A stretch of 58,481 nt of DNA from Chryseobacterium sp. BGARF1 (GCF_001677955.1 NZ_LELA01000056.1:1-58481); one strand, 5' to 3'. Positions 40,837-50,381 are shown, numbered from the stretch's first letter. The notes: generated by a model from the letters alone, not told the origin. A program made the numbers and translations.

Positions 40837-41009
40837 TCTGTTGGAAAACGCAAAGGCACAAGAAGATTTACAAATCACATGTTTTAAGACGCAAAGATCT
40901 TATCTTCGATAAAATTGACAATTTTTAATATTAAAAATCTTTGATTTTTTTGCGCGTTAAAGCATTATAAATTGAATTAAGCTTTGCGTCTCTACGTTTT
41001 TCCAACAAA
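40837..41009. repeat. MITE-like element between aceA and the thioesterase gene
   Basis: Ends TCTGTTGGAAAACGCAAAGG and the complement of CTTTGCGTCTCTACGTTTTTCCAACAAA form imperfect terminal inverted repeats. Inside is a perfect palindrome ATTTTTAATATTAAAAAT (40921-40938) and further GACGCAAAGAT/ATCTTTG motifs. About 170 bp, no ORF. Confidence 0.75.
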
Positions 41010-41028
41010 TTATTTTTAATTAACTCTT

Positions 41029-42309
41029 TTAATGAAACTGTGCTGTTTCTGTAGAATCTTTCATGGCAACTGTCGCCGAAGAACCTCCGGTAACAATATT
41101 CTGAACCTCATCAAAATATCCTGTTCCAACGAAAGACTGATGTTTCACCGCTCTGAAACCTTTTTGCTGCAAAGCAAATTCTCTTTCCTGCAATTCAGAA
41201 TAACCCGCCATTCCTTTTTCTTTATAAGCTAAAGCCAATTCAAACATCGCCGTATTCAATGCATGGAAACCAGCCAATGTAATAAACTGGAATTTGTAAC
41301 CCAATTTCGCCAATTCTTCTCTGAAATTCAACATTTCATCTACTGAAAGTCTCGCTGCCCAATTGAAAGATGGCGAACAATTATAAGCCAACATTTTTCC
41401 GGGATATTTTACATGAATCCCTTCTGCAAATTTTCTTGCCTGCTCCAAATCAGGATTTGAAGTTTCCATCCAGATCAAATCTGCGTAAGGAGCATAAGAC
41501 AAACCTCTGTCGATTCCCTGCTCTACTCCATTTTTCACTACATAAAAACCTTCGGAAGTTCTTTCACCGGTTACAAATTTTTTATCTCTATCATCAATAT
41601 CTGAAGTTAATAAATCCGCAGCATCAGCATCTGTTCTTGCAATAATTAAACTTGGAACACCCAAAACATCAGCCGCCAAACGAGCTGAAATCAGTTTATT
41701 GATCGCTTCCTGCGTCGGAACCAAAACTTTCCCTCCTAAATGACCACATTTTTTTGCAGAAGATAACTGATCTTCAAAATGAACTGCAGCAGCTCCGGCT
41801 TCAATCATTTGTTTCATCAATTCATAAGCATTCAGATTTCCTCCAAAACCCGCTTCTGCATCAGCAATAATGGGAACTAAATATTCTTTTTCTCCACCTC
41901 CGTTTATGGATTGAATCTGATCTGCCCTCAACAAAGCATTATTAATTTTTTTCACAACAGAAGGCACTGAGTTCGCAGGATACAACGATTGATCAGGATA
42001 CATTTCACCAGATAAATTGGCGTCTGCAGCAACCTGCCATCCTGAAAGATAAATCGCTTCCAATCCAGCGTCAACTTCCTGTACCGCTTGATTTCCCGTT
42101 AATGCTCCTAATCCTGCAACAAAATCCTGAGAATTCAGTTTATCCCAAAATTTCTTTGACATTTCTGTTGCAATTGTATAATCTAATTTATAAGAACCTC
42201 GAAGTTTTAATACCTCTTCTGCTGTATAAGGTCTTTTCACACCATTCCAACGTGGGTTTTCTAACCAGTCTTTTTCTATTTCCTGAATTTGATCTTGTCT
42301 TGTTTTCAT
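41029..42309 (-). CDS. aceA: Isocitrate lyase
   Basis: A 426-residue enzyme that splits isocitrate to glyoxylate and succinate, the first step of the glyoxylate shunt, allowing growth on acetate or fatty acids. The catalytic signature [13 protein letters not shown] (186-198, Cys188) is intact, and [14 protein letters not shown] (147-160) binds Mg and isocitrate. The length is normal. It is downstream of aceB on the same strand; the 105 bp between them hold a heptad repeat and no terminator, so aceB-aceA is one operon, presumably controlled by the divergent ScfR/RamB-type regulator. Confidence 0.96.
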   Translation of the reverse strand: MKTRQDQIQEIEKDWLENPRWNGVKRPYTAEEVLKLRGSYKLDYTIATEMSKKFWDKLNSQDFVAGLGALTGNQAVQEVDAGLEAIYLSGWQVAADANLSGEMYPDQSLYPANSVPSVVKKINNALLRADQIQSINGGGEKEYLVPIIADAEAGFGGNLNAYELMKQMIEAGAAAVHFEDQLSSAKKCGHLGGKVLVPTQEAINKLISARLAADVLGVPSLIIARTDADAADLLTSDIDDRDKKFVTGERTSEGFYVVKNGVEQGIDRGLSYAPYADLIWMETSNPDLEQARKFAEGIHVKYPGKMLAYNCSPSFNWAARLSVDEMLNFREELAKLGYKFQFITLAGFHALNTAMFELALAYKEKGMAGYSELQEREFALQQKGFRAVKHQSFVGTGYFDEVQNIVTGGSSATVAMKDSTETAQFH

Positions 42310-42324
42310 ACTATTTTTTGTTTA

Positions 42325-42373
42325 GTTAATTGTTGTTTGATGTTAGTTGATGGTTGTTGGTTTTTAGTTGACA
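42325..42373. repeat. Heptad tract between aceB and aceA
   Basis: The bases divide as GTTAATT, GTTGTTT, GATGTTA, GTTGATG, GTTGTTG, GTTTTTA, GTTGACA. The following ACTCCCA...CAAACTCTCCCACTC (42383-42413) has the complementary G-rich heptads on the other strand. Confidence 0.65.
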
Positions 42374-42414
42374 GCTTATAACTCCCATACACTAAAACCC
42401 TCAAACTCTCCCAC

Positions 42415-43989
42415 TCAAATGAACGGATATGCTTTTAAGGTTAAAAATTCTTCGAAGTTTTCACAGAAAATCAATTCGTTGAAAAGTTCTTTTGCCAGAT
42501 TAAATTTTCCATTTTTGAAACGTTCTTCACCCACATATTTTTCAATACGCTCCATCTCTTCAAATTCCCATTGAAGGATCATTTCTCTCGTCAATGTTCT
42601 GTCATCATTCAATACCGCTTCATTTTTCAGCCATTGCCAAATTTGGGTTCTTGAAATTTCGGCTGTTGCCGCATCTTCCATCAGATTATAAATTGCAGCA
42701 GCTCCAACTCCCGTTAACCAGGATTCAATATAAAGAATTCCGACATTGATGTTTTTACGAACTCCTTTTTCGGTAATTTCACCTTTTGGAATTTCCAGCA
42801 AATCTTTTTCAGTAATTTGATACTCAAACTTTTTATCGATTTGATTTTTTTCTGGCATAAATTGATCAAAAATATCTTTTGCTACAGGAACTAAAGCCGG
42901 ATGCGCCACCCAAGTTCCGTCGTGACCGTTTTTCACTTCTCGTTCTTTATCATTTCTTACTTTTCCGAAAGCCTGGCTATTCGCTTCATAATCATTTTTA
43001 ATAGGAATTTGTGCTGCCATTCCACCAATTGCGTGAACATTTCTTTTATGACAGATTTCAATTACTCTTTTGGAATAAGCACTCATAAAAGGTGAAGTCA
43101 TCGTTACCTGATCTCGGTCGGGAACAATAAATTCGGGAAGATTTCTGAATTTTTTAATGAATGAAAAAATATAATCCCAACGTCCACAATTCAAACCAGA
43201 ACTATGTTCTTTTAATTCAAATAAAATTTCGTCGATTTGAAAGGAAGCTGTAATTGTTTCAACCAAAACTGTTGCTTTAATAGAACCATGCGGAATACCA
43301 ATATAATTTTGAGCAAAAATAAAAACATCATTCCACCAACAGGCTTCTTTGTAATATTCTAATTTTGGGAGATAAAAATAAGTTCCACTTCCGTTTTCCT
43401 GCAACCTTTTTATATTTCTGAAAAAGTAAATTCCAAAATCGATTAGCGAAGCAGAAGTTTGTTCACCATTAATTTCAACATGTTTTTCATTTAAATGCAA
43501 ACCTCTTGGACGAATCAGCAAAACAGCCGTTTTCTCATTCAACTGATAAGATTTCCCCTGTTCATTTTTAAAATCAATTCTTCGATTAATTGCATCAGAA
43601 AGATTGATCTGTCCTTCCATACAATTTTTCCAGGTTGGCGAATTGCTGTCTTCAAAATCTGCCATAAATGTTGAAGCCCCAGAATTCATAGCATTGATAA
43701 TCATTTTTCGATCAACTGGTCCGGTAATTTCCACTCTTCTGTCGAGCAAATCTTCAGGAAGGGGTGCGCAAATCCAATTTCCATTCCTGATTTCTTCAGT
43801 TTCAGATAAAAATTTCGGAAGAATTCCTTTATCAAATTCCTGCTGAGTTTTTTTTCTTTCTTCTAAAAGTTCTAATCTTTTAGCATTAAAATTTTGATGA
43901 AGTTCCACCAAAAAATCGATTAGATCATTGGAGAATAATTCCTCAAACTGCGGTTGAGTATTTATATTTAATTGTGTTTTAGTTTCCAT
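42415..43989 (-). CDS. aceB: Malate synthase A
   Basis: A 524-residue TIM-barrel enzyme that condenses glyoxylate with acetyl-CoA to malate. The A-type signature is visible: STFMADFEDSNSPTW (near 105-119), RPRGLHLNEKHVEINGE, DRDQVTMTSPFMSAYSKRV, and the C-terminal KNGHDGTWVAHPALVPVA with Asp as the catalytic base region. The length matches isoform A (about 530 residues) rather than G (about 720). It is the first gene of the aceB-aceA operon, with the putative regulator gene transcribed divergently 126 bp away. Confidence 0.95.
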   Translation of the reverse strand: METKTQLNINTQPQFEELFSNDLIDFLVELHQNFNAKRLELLEERKKTQQEFDKGILPKFLSETEEIRNGNWICAPLPEDLLDRRVEITGPVDRKMIINAMNSGASTFMADFEDSNSPTWKNCMEGQINLSDAINRRIDFKNEQGKSYQLNEKTAVLLIRPRGLHLNEKHVEINGEQTSASLIDFGIYFFRNIKRLQENGSGTYFYLPKLEYYKEACWWNDVFIFAQNYIGIPHGSIKATVLVETITASFQIDEILFELKEHSSGLNCGRWDYIFSFIKKFRNLPEFIVPDRDQVTMTSPFMSAYSKRVIEICHKRNVHAIGGMAAQIPIKNDYEANSQAFGKVRNDKEREVKNGHDGTWVAHPALVPVAKDIFDQFMPEKNQIDKKFEYQITEKDLLEIPKGEITEKGVRKNINVGILYIESWLTGVGAAAIYNLMEDAATAEISRTQIWQWLKNEAVLNDDRTLTREMILQWEFEEMERIEKYVGEERFKNGKFNLAKELFNELIFCENFEEFLTLKAYPFI

Positions 43990-44017
43990 AACGTCTTGAT
44001 TTTGTGATTCGACATTA

Positions 44018-44025
44018 CAAACCTA
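44018..44025 (-). promoter_or_regulatory. -7 box of aceB-aceA
   Basis: Minus-strand TAGGTTTG, 28 nt upstream of the aceB ATG. The palindrome at 44045-44058 lies about 20-33 bp upstream of it. Confidence 0.5.
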
Positions 44026-44044
44026 AATAAAAATTTTCACATAA

Positions 44045-44058
44045 AGCGAACGTTCGCT
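44045..44058. promoter_or_regulatory. Candidate operator palindrome between aceB and the ScfR-type gene
   Basis: AGCGAACGTTCGCT is a perfect 14-bp palindrome in an otherwise AT-rich gap. A related half-site, GCGAAAAATCGC, lies at 44082-44093, between the palindrome and the regulator -7 box. Both match the pattern GCGA-N-TCGC. Confidence 0.6.
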
Positions 44059-44103
44059 AAATTTATTTTAAAAATTATTATGCGAAAAATCGCTTCTAAA
44101 TAT

Positions 44104-44111
44104 TATATTTG
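44104..44111 (+). promoter_or_regulatory. -7 box of the ScfR-type regulator gene
   Basis: TATATTTG ends 4 nt before the ATG at 44116; predicts a leaderless transcript. Confidence 0.45.
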
Positions 44112-44115
44112 AATC

Positions 44116-45588
44116 ATGAATTCTGACAGCGCCTTTATCAAAACGGTTTTCGGACTAAAACTAAAACAGCAGAGACAAAAGAAAAATTGGTCTTTGCAAG
44201 ATCTTGCCGTAAAGACAGGATTATCAAAATCTTACCTTAATGAAATTGAAAACGGTAAAAAATATCCGAAACATGATAAGATTATTCAGCTTTCAGAATC
44301 TCTGAACTGTACTTTTGATGATTTGGTTTCGACAAAACTTGATAAAAGCTTAGCTCCATTTAATGAGATTTTACAATCTGATTTTTTTAAAGAAATTCCT
44401 TTGGATCTTTTCGGAATCAATAAAAATAACCTCATCAGTATTATCAGCGACGCACCAAAAAAAGTGACCGCTTTTATTAATGCTTTGATAGAAATTTCAC
44501 AGAACTATAATTTAGGAAAAGAGCGGTTTTATTTTGCCGTTTTGCGTTCATTTCAGGAATTAAATGATAATTATTTCCCAGAAATTGAAGATAAAGTTTT
44601 GCAGTTTGCACAGGAAAATCAATTGAAGATCAACAAAAATTTACAGACCGATATTTTAGAAAAAATACTGACTGAAAGATTCAATTACAGGATTCAATCA
44701 GAAGATTTTGAGCAGTATGGAACTTTGGATCATCTACGTTCGTTATTTATTCCTGAGAAAAAACTATTGCTTTTAAATAAAAAATTAGAGCAGGATCAGA
44801 AGACTTTTATTTTTGCTAAAGAAATAGGTTTCAATGTTTTGGAATTGAAAAATCGTCCGAATACCTATTCATGGCTGGATTTTGGAAGTTTTGAAGAAAT
44901 TCTCAATAATTTTTATGCGTCTTATTTCGCAGGAGCTTTATTGATTTCAAAACAAAAAACAATTGAAGAAACTTCTGAATTTTTCTTGCAAAACGATTGG
45001 AAACCCACAAATTTTGAAGATTTAATTAAAAAATTTACTCATTCACCTGAAACATTTTATTATCGTTTAACCAATATTCTTTCTTCAGAATTAGGAATTA
45101 AGGATTTGTTTTATTTATGTCTGGTTAAAAAGAAAAATTCAGATAAAATTCAGATCTTAAAGGAATTACATCTGAATCACCAACAAGCTCCACACGCCAA
45201 CGCCACGAATGAACATTACTGCAGAAGATGGATTGCGATTAAAAATCTGCATGAATTAACGGAAAATGAAACTTTGACGGATGCACAAATTTCACATTAT
45301 AAAGATCAAGGCGTAAGTTATCTCGTGATTTCAACTTCACAAAAAAATCCGTTTTCTGATGGAAGCAACAGAAGTTATTGTTTGGGAATTTTATTGAATT
45401 CACAGACCATTAAAAAAATTAATTTTATTAAATCTGAAACTTTAAAAACTATCAATGTTGGCGTGACTTGTGAATCGTGCAGCATTGCAGATTGCGAAGT
45501 AAGACAATCGCCTCCAACCCGATTGGAAAAGGAATATTTTAATTCGAGTATGAAGAATGCGATTGAGAAGATTCGGAAGGATTTTTAG
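44116..45588 (+). CDS. XRE-type regulator of the RamB/ScfR family, likely regulator of the glyoxylate shunt
   Basis: A 490-residue protein: N-terminal XRE helix-turn-helix (about 13-70, WSLQDLAVKTGLSKSYLNEIENGKKYP), a long middle region, and a C-terminal cysteine motif CESCSIADCEVRQ (Cys452, Cys455, Cys460) of the DUF2083 type. RamB of Corynebacterium and the short-chain fatty-acid regulators (ScfR) have this architecture and bind acyl-CoA or sense acetate while controlling aceA and aceB. Here the gene is divergent from aceB-aceA, so control of the shunt is a strong inference. The middle region has no recognised domain. Confidence 0.85.
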   Translation: MNSDSAFIKTVFGLKLKQQRQKKNWSLQDLAVKTGLSKSYLNEIENGKKYPKHDKIIQLSESLNCTFDDLVSTKLDKSLAPFNEILQSDFFKEIPLDLFGINKNNLISIISDAPKKVTAFINALIEISQNYNLGKERFYFAVLRSFQELNDNYFPEIEDKVLQFAQENQLKINKNLQTDILEKILTERFNYRIQSEDFEQYGTLDHLRSLFIPEKKLLLLNKKLEQDQKTFIFAKEIGFNVLELKNRPNTYSWLDFGSFEEILNNFYASYFAGALLISKQKTIEETSEFFLQNDWKPTNFEDLIKKFTHSPETFYYRLTNILSSELGIKDLFYLCLVKKKNSDKIQILKELHLNHQQAPHANATNEHYCRRWIAIKNLHELTENETLTDAQISHYKDQGVSYLVISTSQKNPFSDGSNRSYCLGILLNSQTIKKINFIKSETLKTINVGVTCESCSIADCEVRQSPPTRLEKEYFNSSMKNAIEKIRKDF

Positions 45589-45620
45589 GTTGGGAGTTGG
45601 AAGCTGGAGGGTGGAAGTTT
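45589..45620. repeat. Heptad tract after the ScfR-type gene
   Basis: GTTGGGA, GTTGGAA, GCTGGAG, GGTGGAA, GTTT, beginning at the first base after the stop codon. Confidence 0.7.
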
Positions 45621-45639
45621 AATGTATTTAGAATATTCT

Positions 45640-45725
45640 TTTAACGCGGAGATCGCAAGGATTTTTGGATAATATTTTGTTTATTTTTGTTCGCAAGGGC
45701 GTTCCACTCAGCTAATGAAAGCAGT
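45640..45725. repeat. MITE-like remnant with AACGC/GCGTT ends
   Basis: TTTTAACGCGGAGATCGCAAGG at one end and TCGCAAGGGCGTTCC at the other form short inverted ends around about 55 bp of AT-rich sequence. No ORF; same style as 14642-14775. Confidence 0.5.
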
Positions 45726-45839
45726 AAAAAAAATTATACTGCAATGTTTTAAAACTTCAGACTTCATGCCTCCATCTTCTAATAAAAAACTTTTCTTCTT
45801 TCATCCATTTTCACTATCTTAGTTACAATAAACACACAA

Positions 45840-46493
45840 ATGATTTTAGATATTTTCTTTCCCAATCGTTGCATTCACTGCAACCGGATTATTGACGGCA
45901 ATTTACTCGTTTGCAATGTCTGTTTTGAGCAAATTCACTTTACGCATTTCAATTTTTTTGAGGATAATTATATTCTGGAGAAATGTAAACTTCTTTTTCC
46001 TATAGAAAACGCTTTTGCATTAATGCAGTTTGAAAAGGAAAATTTAAGCCGGAAAATCATTCACGAATTAAAATATAAAAGTCGAGAAAAAGCCGGAAAG
46101 ATTTTAGCTGAATGGACGACAGATCGTTTAGATTTTAAAAATCAAAAACCTGACATGTTGGTTTCTGTCCCATTGCATCCGAAGAAACTAAAGGAAAGAG
46201 GTTATAATCAACTGCATTTGTTTACAGAAACATTATCGAGGTTTTATGAGATTCCTTTCAGCCATGATTTAATTAAAAGAAACAATTACTCGAAAGCACA
46301 GGCTTTGAAAGATAAGAAGCATCGTCTAGAAAGTCAGAATACTTTTTCAATCGCTAAAAATATTTCAGGAAAACATATCCTTTTGGTTGATGATGTTTTT
46401 ACTACCGGAAATACAATCGCTTCAATTGCCTGGGAAATTTTGAAAACAGGAGACAACAAAGTGAGTGTTTTGGTAATGGCAATGGATGAATAG
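45840..46493 (+). CDS. ComF family protein (phosphoribosyltransferase fold)
   Basis: A 217-residue protein: N-terminal zinc ribbon with Cys11, Cys14, Cys25 and Cys28 (CIHCNRIIDG, LVCNVCFE), then a type I phosphoribosyltransferase domain with PRPP loop LVDDVFTTGNT (182-192). ComF-like proteins help DNA uptake in Gram-positives; in Bacteroidota the role is unclear and may involve a competence-like or repair process. The signature GYNQLHLFTETL is the usual ComF motif. It stands alone, followed by a bidirectional terminator. Confidence 0.92.
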   Translation: MILDIFFPNRCIHCNRIIDGNLLVCNVCFEQIHFTHFNFFEDNYILEKCKLLFPIENAFALMQFEKENLSRKIIHELKYKSREKAGKILAEWTTDRLDFKNQKPDMLVSVPLHPKKLKERGYNQLHLFTETLSRFYEIPFSHDLIKRNNYSKAQALKDKKHRLESQNTFSIAKNISGKHILLVDDVFTTGNTIASIAWEILKTGDNKVSVLVMAMDE

Positions 46494-46505
46494 TTTTTCA
46501 TTAAA

Positions 46506-46534
46506 AAAGCCCCAATCTTTACAATTGAGGCTTT
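46506..46534. terminator. Bidirectional terminator after the comF-like gene
   Basis: AAAGCCCCAAT and ATTGAGGCTTT (one G-U pair) with a 7-nt loop, serving the ComF gene (+) and the lipoprotein gene (-). Confidence 0.8.
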
Positions 46535-46545
46535 AAAAATTTTTA

Positions 46546-48009
46546 TTAATCTATTTTTTTTCTTCTAAATTCTTCGAAACTATCTTCATATTCTTCAGAT
46601 CCTCTACTCGACTTCATCATTCCACTATTTTTAGACTTATAATATTTATTCAGAAAGGCAAGATATGCATTCATCGATTTAAAATTCATCGCCATATTAT
46701 AATCAAATGAGAACTGACCAGGATCAAAACTTTCCCCTTTTAAATTTCTGTTATAACGTAGAAATTCGGGAGTGTTGTAGTTAAAGAAAGTGGCTCCCTG
46801 ATTTGATGACGGCAAAAGAAATGAAGAGATTTGTTGCTGCGAAGGTGAATGACAGCTCATACAAGAGGTCATTGGCAATCTGGCAAGTGTATCTGTTTTT
46901 GTTACACCTTTGTTAGTAACATCAACCACACCTTGTAGCGCTACAGCTCCGTCATTCGGACCGCTTAATCTGCCTCCCCATCCTAGAGTTTCTTTACTAT
47001 AGTAAGGAGCATTATCATTAATCCATGTTTGCGTTAATTTTTGGTTTTGCACTTCTACTGTTGCAAAATCGCTATCAACCTCAGGATCCATTCCCCACAT
47101 TGCACCAAGCGGAACAAATTTATCTAAGATATTATTGGATTTAATATTTTTGTCATACACAAAAGTTGTAAAAACCCAACCTGTTTCTGGAGCAGCTTTA
47201 GAATCTTTAACTACTACATCTATCTGAAACAAGCTTACCTTTTTATAATCATATCTGTTTCTGTAGCTATCCTTAGATTTAGCATCCAATTGGTTATAAA
47301 TGGTAAAAAGAGGAGCGTCTTTCATATCTGGCCATTGATCACCATTCAACTCTGAAAAAGCAAACTTCACGATTACCGAACCTTCTTTGAATTGGCCTTT
47401 ATCTTTATTCAGATCAACGCTGATAAAACTATTAATAGGTTTTGAGCTTTTAAAATAAGCCGAATCTATTTCTAAAGGAACATTTCCGTTCTTATCAAAA
47501 ACTTCACCGATCGTAAATGCCGCCAATCGATCGTACAATACCAATACAAAACCTTCCTGGTTTTTGTTTACGCCTTTAAAAGTTCCTGCAGAATTAGGAT
47601 TTCCGGGATAGCTTCCCATGATAGGATCTCTTTTACTTCCCATCCATGGTTCGTGAAACCAGCCGACATCTTTTGCACTGAATTTATCTTTCTCATTAAT
47701 CATTTTGGTAATTAATGGTGATGCATACTCTTTCAGTCCAGAAACATACTTTTCTGCATTTTGTACAGTGATTTTTTCATTAAAATCATTAATGAGTTTA
47801 AATCCTACATCTGGTTGTGTTCGAGGATAATCTGCATTTAATTTAAAAAATTCTGTTCTGTCTTTCGGTATTGAATCGGAATGATTCTTAAAAGCTTCTT
47901 TTCTCACCAGTTCATCCGGCGGTAAATCTGATTTGGAATTCTTTTTCTCTTCGCTACAAGACCATAGCACAAGCGAGCCTAAAGTAAGGCTTAGAATGAA
48001 TGTTTTCAT
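46546..48009 (-). CDS. Lipoprotein with a single CxxCH (haem c-type) motif
   Basis: A 487-residue exported lipoprotein: signal peptide with lipobox VLWSC (Cys18), then a Lys/Ser-rich linker (EEKKNSKSDLPPDELV). A CMSCH motif at 383-387 is the only CxxCH and fits covalent haem c or a metal site. Aromatic and Gly-rich segments such as GWFHEPWMGSKRDPIMGSYPGNPNSAGTFKG and ETLGWGGRLSGPNDGAVALQG are not a family I recognise. The C-terminus is an acidic, charged tail. No cytochrome partner is adjacent and no function can be assigned; an electron-transfer or cell-surface role is possible. The gene ends at a bidirectional terminator. Confidence 0.75.
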   Translation of the reverse strand: MKTFILSLTLGSLVLWSCSEEKKNSKSDLPPDELVRKEAFKNHSDSIPKDRTEFFKLNADYPRTQPDVGFKLINDFNEKITVQNAEKYVSGLKEYASPLITKMINEKDKFSAKDVGWFHEPWMGSKRDPIMGSYPGNPNSAGTFKGVNKNQEGFVLVLYDRLAAFTIGEVFDKNGNVPLEIDSAYFKSSKPINSFISVDLNKDKGQFKEGSVIVKFAFSELNGDQWPDMKDAPLFTIYNQLDAKSKDSYRNRYDYKKVSLFQIDVVVKDSKAAPETGWVFTTFVYDKNIKSNNILDKFVPLGAMWGMDPEVDSDFATVEVQNQKLTQTWINDNAPYYSKETLGWGGRLSGPNDGAVALQGVVDVTNKGVTKTDTLARLPMTSCMSCHSPSQQQISSFLLPSSNQGATFFNYNTPEFLRYNRNLKGESFDPGQFSFDYNMAMNFKSMNAYLAFLNKYYKSKNSGMMKSSRGSEEYEDSFEEFRRKKID

Positions 48010-48167
48010 TGATTTTGTTTTTCGGTTATTAGTTTTTTTTAATTATCATTAAATTTTAACACTCAATAATAATTAATTAAATATATTAAAAATTCAATAT
48101 AAAACCAAAAACAATATAAAATTAACACTAAACCAAACATATATTTAAGAAAAATTATCATTTGAAA

Positions 48168-48192
48168 AAACCTTAGACAAAATCTAAGGTTT
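48168..48192 (-). terminator. Terminator of upp
   Basis: AAACCTTAGA and TCTAAGGTTT arms with a 5-nt loop after the upp stop codon. Confidence 0.8.
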
Positions 48193-48219
48193 CAATAAAT
48201 ATCGTTCTTCGCAAAAAAT

Positions 48220-48870
48220 TTATCTCTGAAGTTTTTCTCCGTAGCTTAAATCTCCGGCATCACCTAAACCTGGTGTAATATATCCTTTTGTCGTCAAGTT
48301 TTCATCAATTGCTCCTACCCAAATTTTCGCATCGGGATAAGCTTTTTCGATGGTTTCTACCCCTTGCCTTGAAGCAATTGCTGCTACAATATGAAGTTGA
48401 GTAGGTGTTCCGTTTGTTAATAAATCTTTGATTGCTTCAATTAAAGAAGCTCCGGTTGCCAACATAGGATCTGCAACAATCAAGGGTCTTCCGTCAATAT
48501 TGGGGCACGTAAGATAATCCTGTTTTATTGAGAAATAATCATTGGCGTCGTGCTTTCTATACGCTGCCACAAAACCGCAATCTGCTCTATCTAAATAATT
48601 TAAAATTCCCTCAAACAAAGGAACTCCCGCTCTTAAGATTGTGGTAATTACCGGCTGAACAGCAATTTCTTTAACTTTAATTGTATCTAAAGGAGTCTGA
48701 ATTTCAATTTCTTCCTGCTCCAAACTTTTACTGATTTCGAACGCTGCAATTTCTCCGATTCTTTCCATATTTCTACGGAATCTCATTCGGTCATGCTGAA
48801 TTTCTACGTTTCTAAGTTCATTAATCCAAGTATTAACCAAAGAAAACTGTTCTGATAAAACTGTAACCAT
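48220..48870 (-). CDS. upp: Uracil phosphoribosyltransferase
   Basis: A 216-residue enzyme that salvages uracil to UMP using PRPP. The PRPP loop DPMLATGAS (134-142) is canonical, and TILRAGVPLFEGIL (77-90) and the C-terminal YITPGLGDAGDLSYGE (uracil-binding) are present. The length is normal. It appears monocistronic, with a terminator downstream and about 120 bp to der upstream. Upp in relatives may neighbour the DUF6341/DUF6427 genes; here it does not. Confidence 0.95.
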   Translation of the reverse strand: MVTVLSEQFSLVNTWINELRNVEIQHDRMRFRRNMERIGEIAAFEISKSLEQEEIEIQTPLDTIKVKEIAVQPVITTILRAGVPLFEGILNYLDRADCGFVAAYRKHDANDYFSIKQDYLTCPNIDGRPLIVADPMLATGASLIEAIKDLLTNGTPTQLHIVAAIASRQGVETIEKAYPDAKIWVGAIDENLTTKGYITPGLGDAGDLSYGEKLQR

Positions 48871-48987
48871 AATCTTAATTTGAAAATTTAGAAATTTGAA
48901 AATTTGAAAATAATTTTAAAAAGCTTAATTAAAAAAACAATGATCTTAATTTTCAAATTAAATCATTATCAAATTTTCAAATTGATA

Positions 48988-50298
48988 TTATTTTTGTCTG
49001 AAATACACTTCGATAGGAACTCCGGTAAACCCGAATTGCTTTCTCAATTGGTTTTCAGTAAATCTCTTGTATGGCTCTTTTACGTATTGAGGTAAGTTAC
49101 AGAAAAATACAAACTGTGGTGACGGCGTTGGAAGCTGCACACAATATTTGATTTTAATATATTTTCCTTTATTTGCCGGTGGTGGCGTCTGCTCGAAAAT
49201 CGGAAGCATAATTTCGTTTAGCTTAGACGTTTTAATTTTCTTCTTACGATCTTCGTAAACAACCATTGCCATTTCTACGGCTTTCAAAATTCTCTGTTTC
49301 GTTAATGCTGAAACAAACAAAATTGGAATATCACTAAACTGTCCGATTTTATCTCTGATAGATTTTTCGAAATCTCTGATTGTATTGGTTTGTTTATCTT
49401 CAACCAAATCCCATTTATTGACAACGATTACGATACCCTTTCTGTTTTTCTGAGCAAGACCAAAGATATTCATATCCTGAGATTCCCATCCTAAAGTAGC
49501 ATCAACCATGATGATAACCACATCAGAATATTCAATAGAACGAATTGATCTCATTACAGAATAGAATTCTAGATCTTCATTCACTTTAGATTTACGACGC
49601 ATTCCGGCAGTATCTACCAACACAAATTCATGTCCGAATTTATTATAAAGTGTCTGAATACTATCTCTTGTAGTTCCTGCAACATCAGTTACAATATTTC
49701 TATCTGCATCAAGCAATGCATTGGTCATCGTAGATTTCCCTACGTTTGGACGACCTGCAATTGTAATTTTTGGCAATCCTTCGAAAGGGTCTGTATAATC
49801 TTTAGTTGGGAAATCTCTTACAATATCATCTAAAATCTCTCCTGTTCCAGATCCGGTTGCAGAAGAAATAGTATAATATTTCTCAATTCCTAACTGATAA
49901 AATTCAGTTGCATCGATTTCTTCTTTAGCAGAATCTACTTTATTGATTACAATATAAGTAGGTTTGTTTGATCTTCTCAGCATTTCGTGGATCTCATGAT
50001 CCGTATCAGTAAGACCTTCTTCTACATTCAGCATAAAAATGATTGATGTAGCTTCGTCAATAGCCAACTGCACTTGCTTAGAAATTTCTTCCTGGAAAAC
50101 ATCATCGTTGTTTACATCATAACCACCGGTATCAATTACAGTGAATTCTACACCATTCCAGTCAGATTTCCCGTAATGACGGTCTCTGGTTACCCCTGCA
50201 GTAGAGTCTACAATAGCCTCTCTTCTTTCTAATAAACGATTAAATAACGTGGATTTTCCTACGTTGGGACGACCAACAATAGCAACAATATTTGACAT
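48988..50298 (-). CDS. der: Ribosome-assembly GTPase Der (EngA)
   Basis: A 436-residue GTPase needed for 50S ribosome maturation. It has two tandem G domains, each with G1 GRPNVGKST (first at 9-17, second at about 181-189), switch and G3 DTAGM/DTGGY, and G4 NKVD/NKWD, plus a C-terminal KH-like domain. The length and layout are exactly those of Der. The promoter -7 box at 50382-50389 gives a leader of about 80 nt that contains an imperfect hairpin (TACTCCAACTTTTGGAGCT). Confidence 0.97.
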   Translation of the reverse strand: MSNIVAIVGRPNVGKSTLFNRLLERREAIVDSTAGVTRDRHYGKSDWNGVEFTVIDTGGYDVNNDDVFQEEISKQVQLAIDEATSIIFMLNVEEGLTDTDHEIHEMLRRSNKPTYIVINKVDSAKEEIDATEFYQLGIEKYYTISSATGSGTGEILDDIVRDFPTKDYTDPFEGLPKITIAGRPNVGKSTMTNALLDADRNIVTDVAGTTRDSIQTLYNKFGHEFVLVDTAGMRRKSKVNEDLEFYSVMRSIRSIEYSDVVIIMVDATLGWESQDMNIFGLAQKNRKGIVIVVNKWDLVEDKQTNTIRDFEKSIRDKIGQFSDIPILFVSALTKQRILKAVEMAMVVYEDRKKKIKTSKLNEIMLPIFEQTPPPANKGKYIKIKYCVQLPTPSPQFVFFCNLPQYVKEPYKRFTENQLRKQFGFTGVPIEVYFRQK

Positions 50299-50381
50299 AA
50301 AAAATGTTTAATAATCCTTCGACAATGCGATAGGACAAGATTATCAATGAGTTACTCCAACTTTTGGAGCTCAATTTTTTG

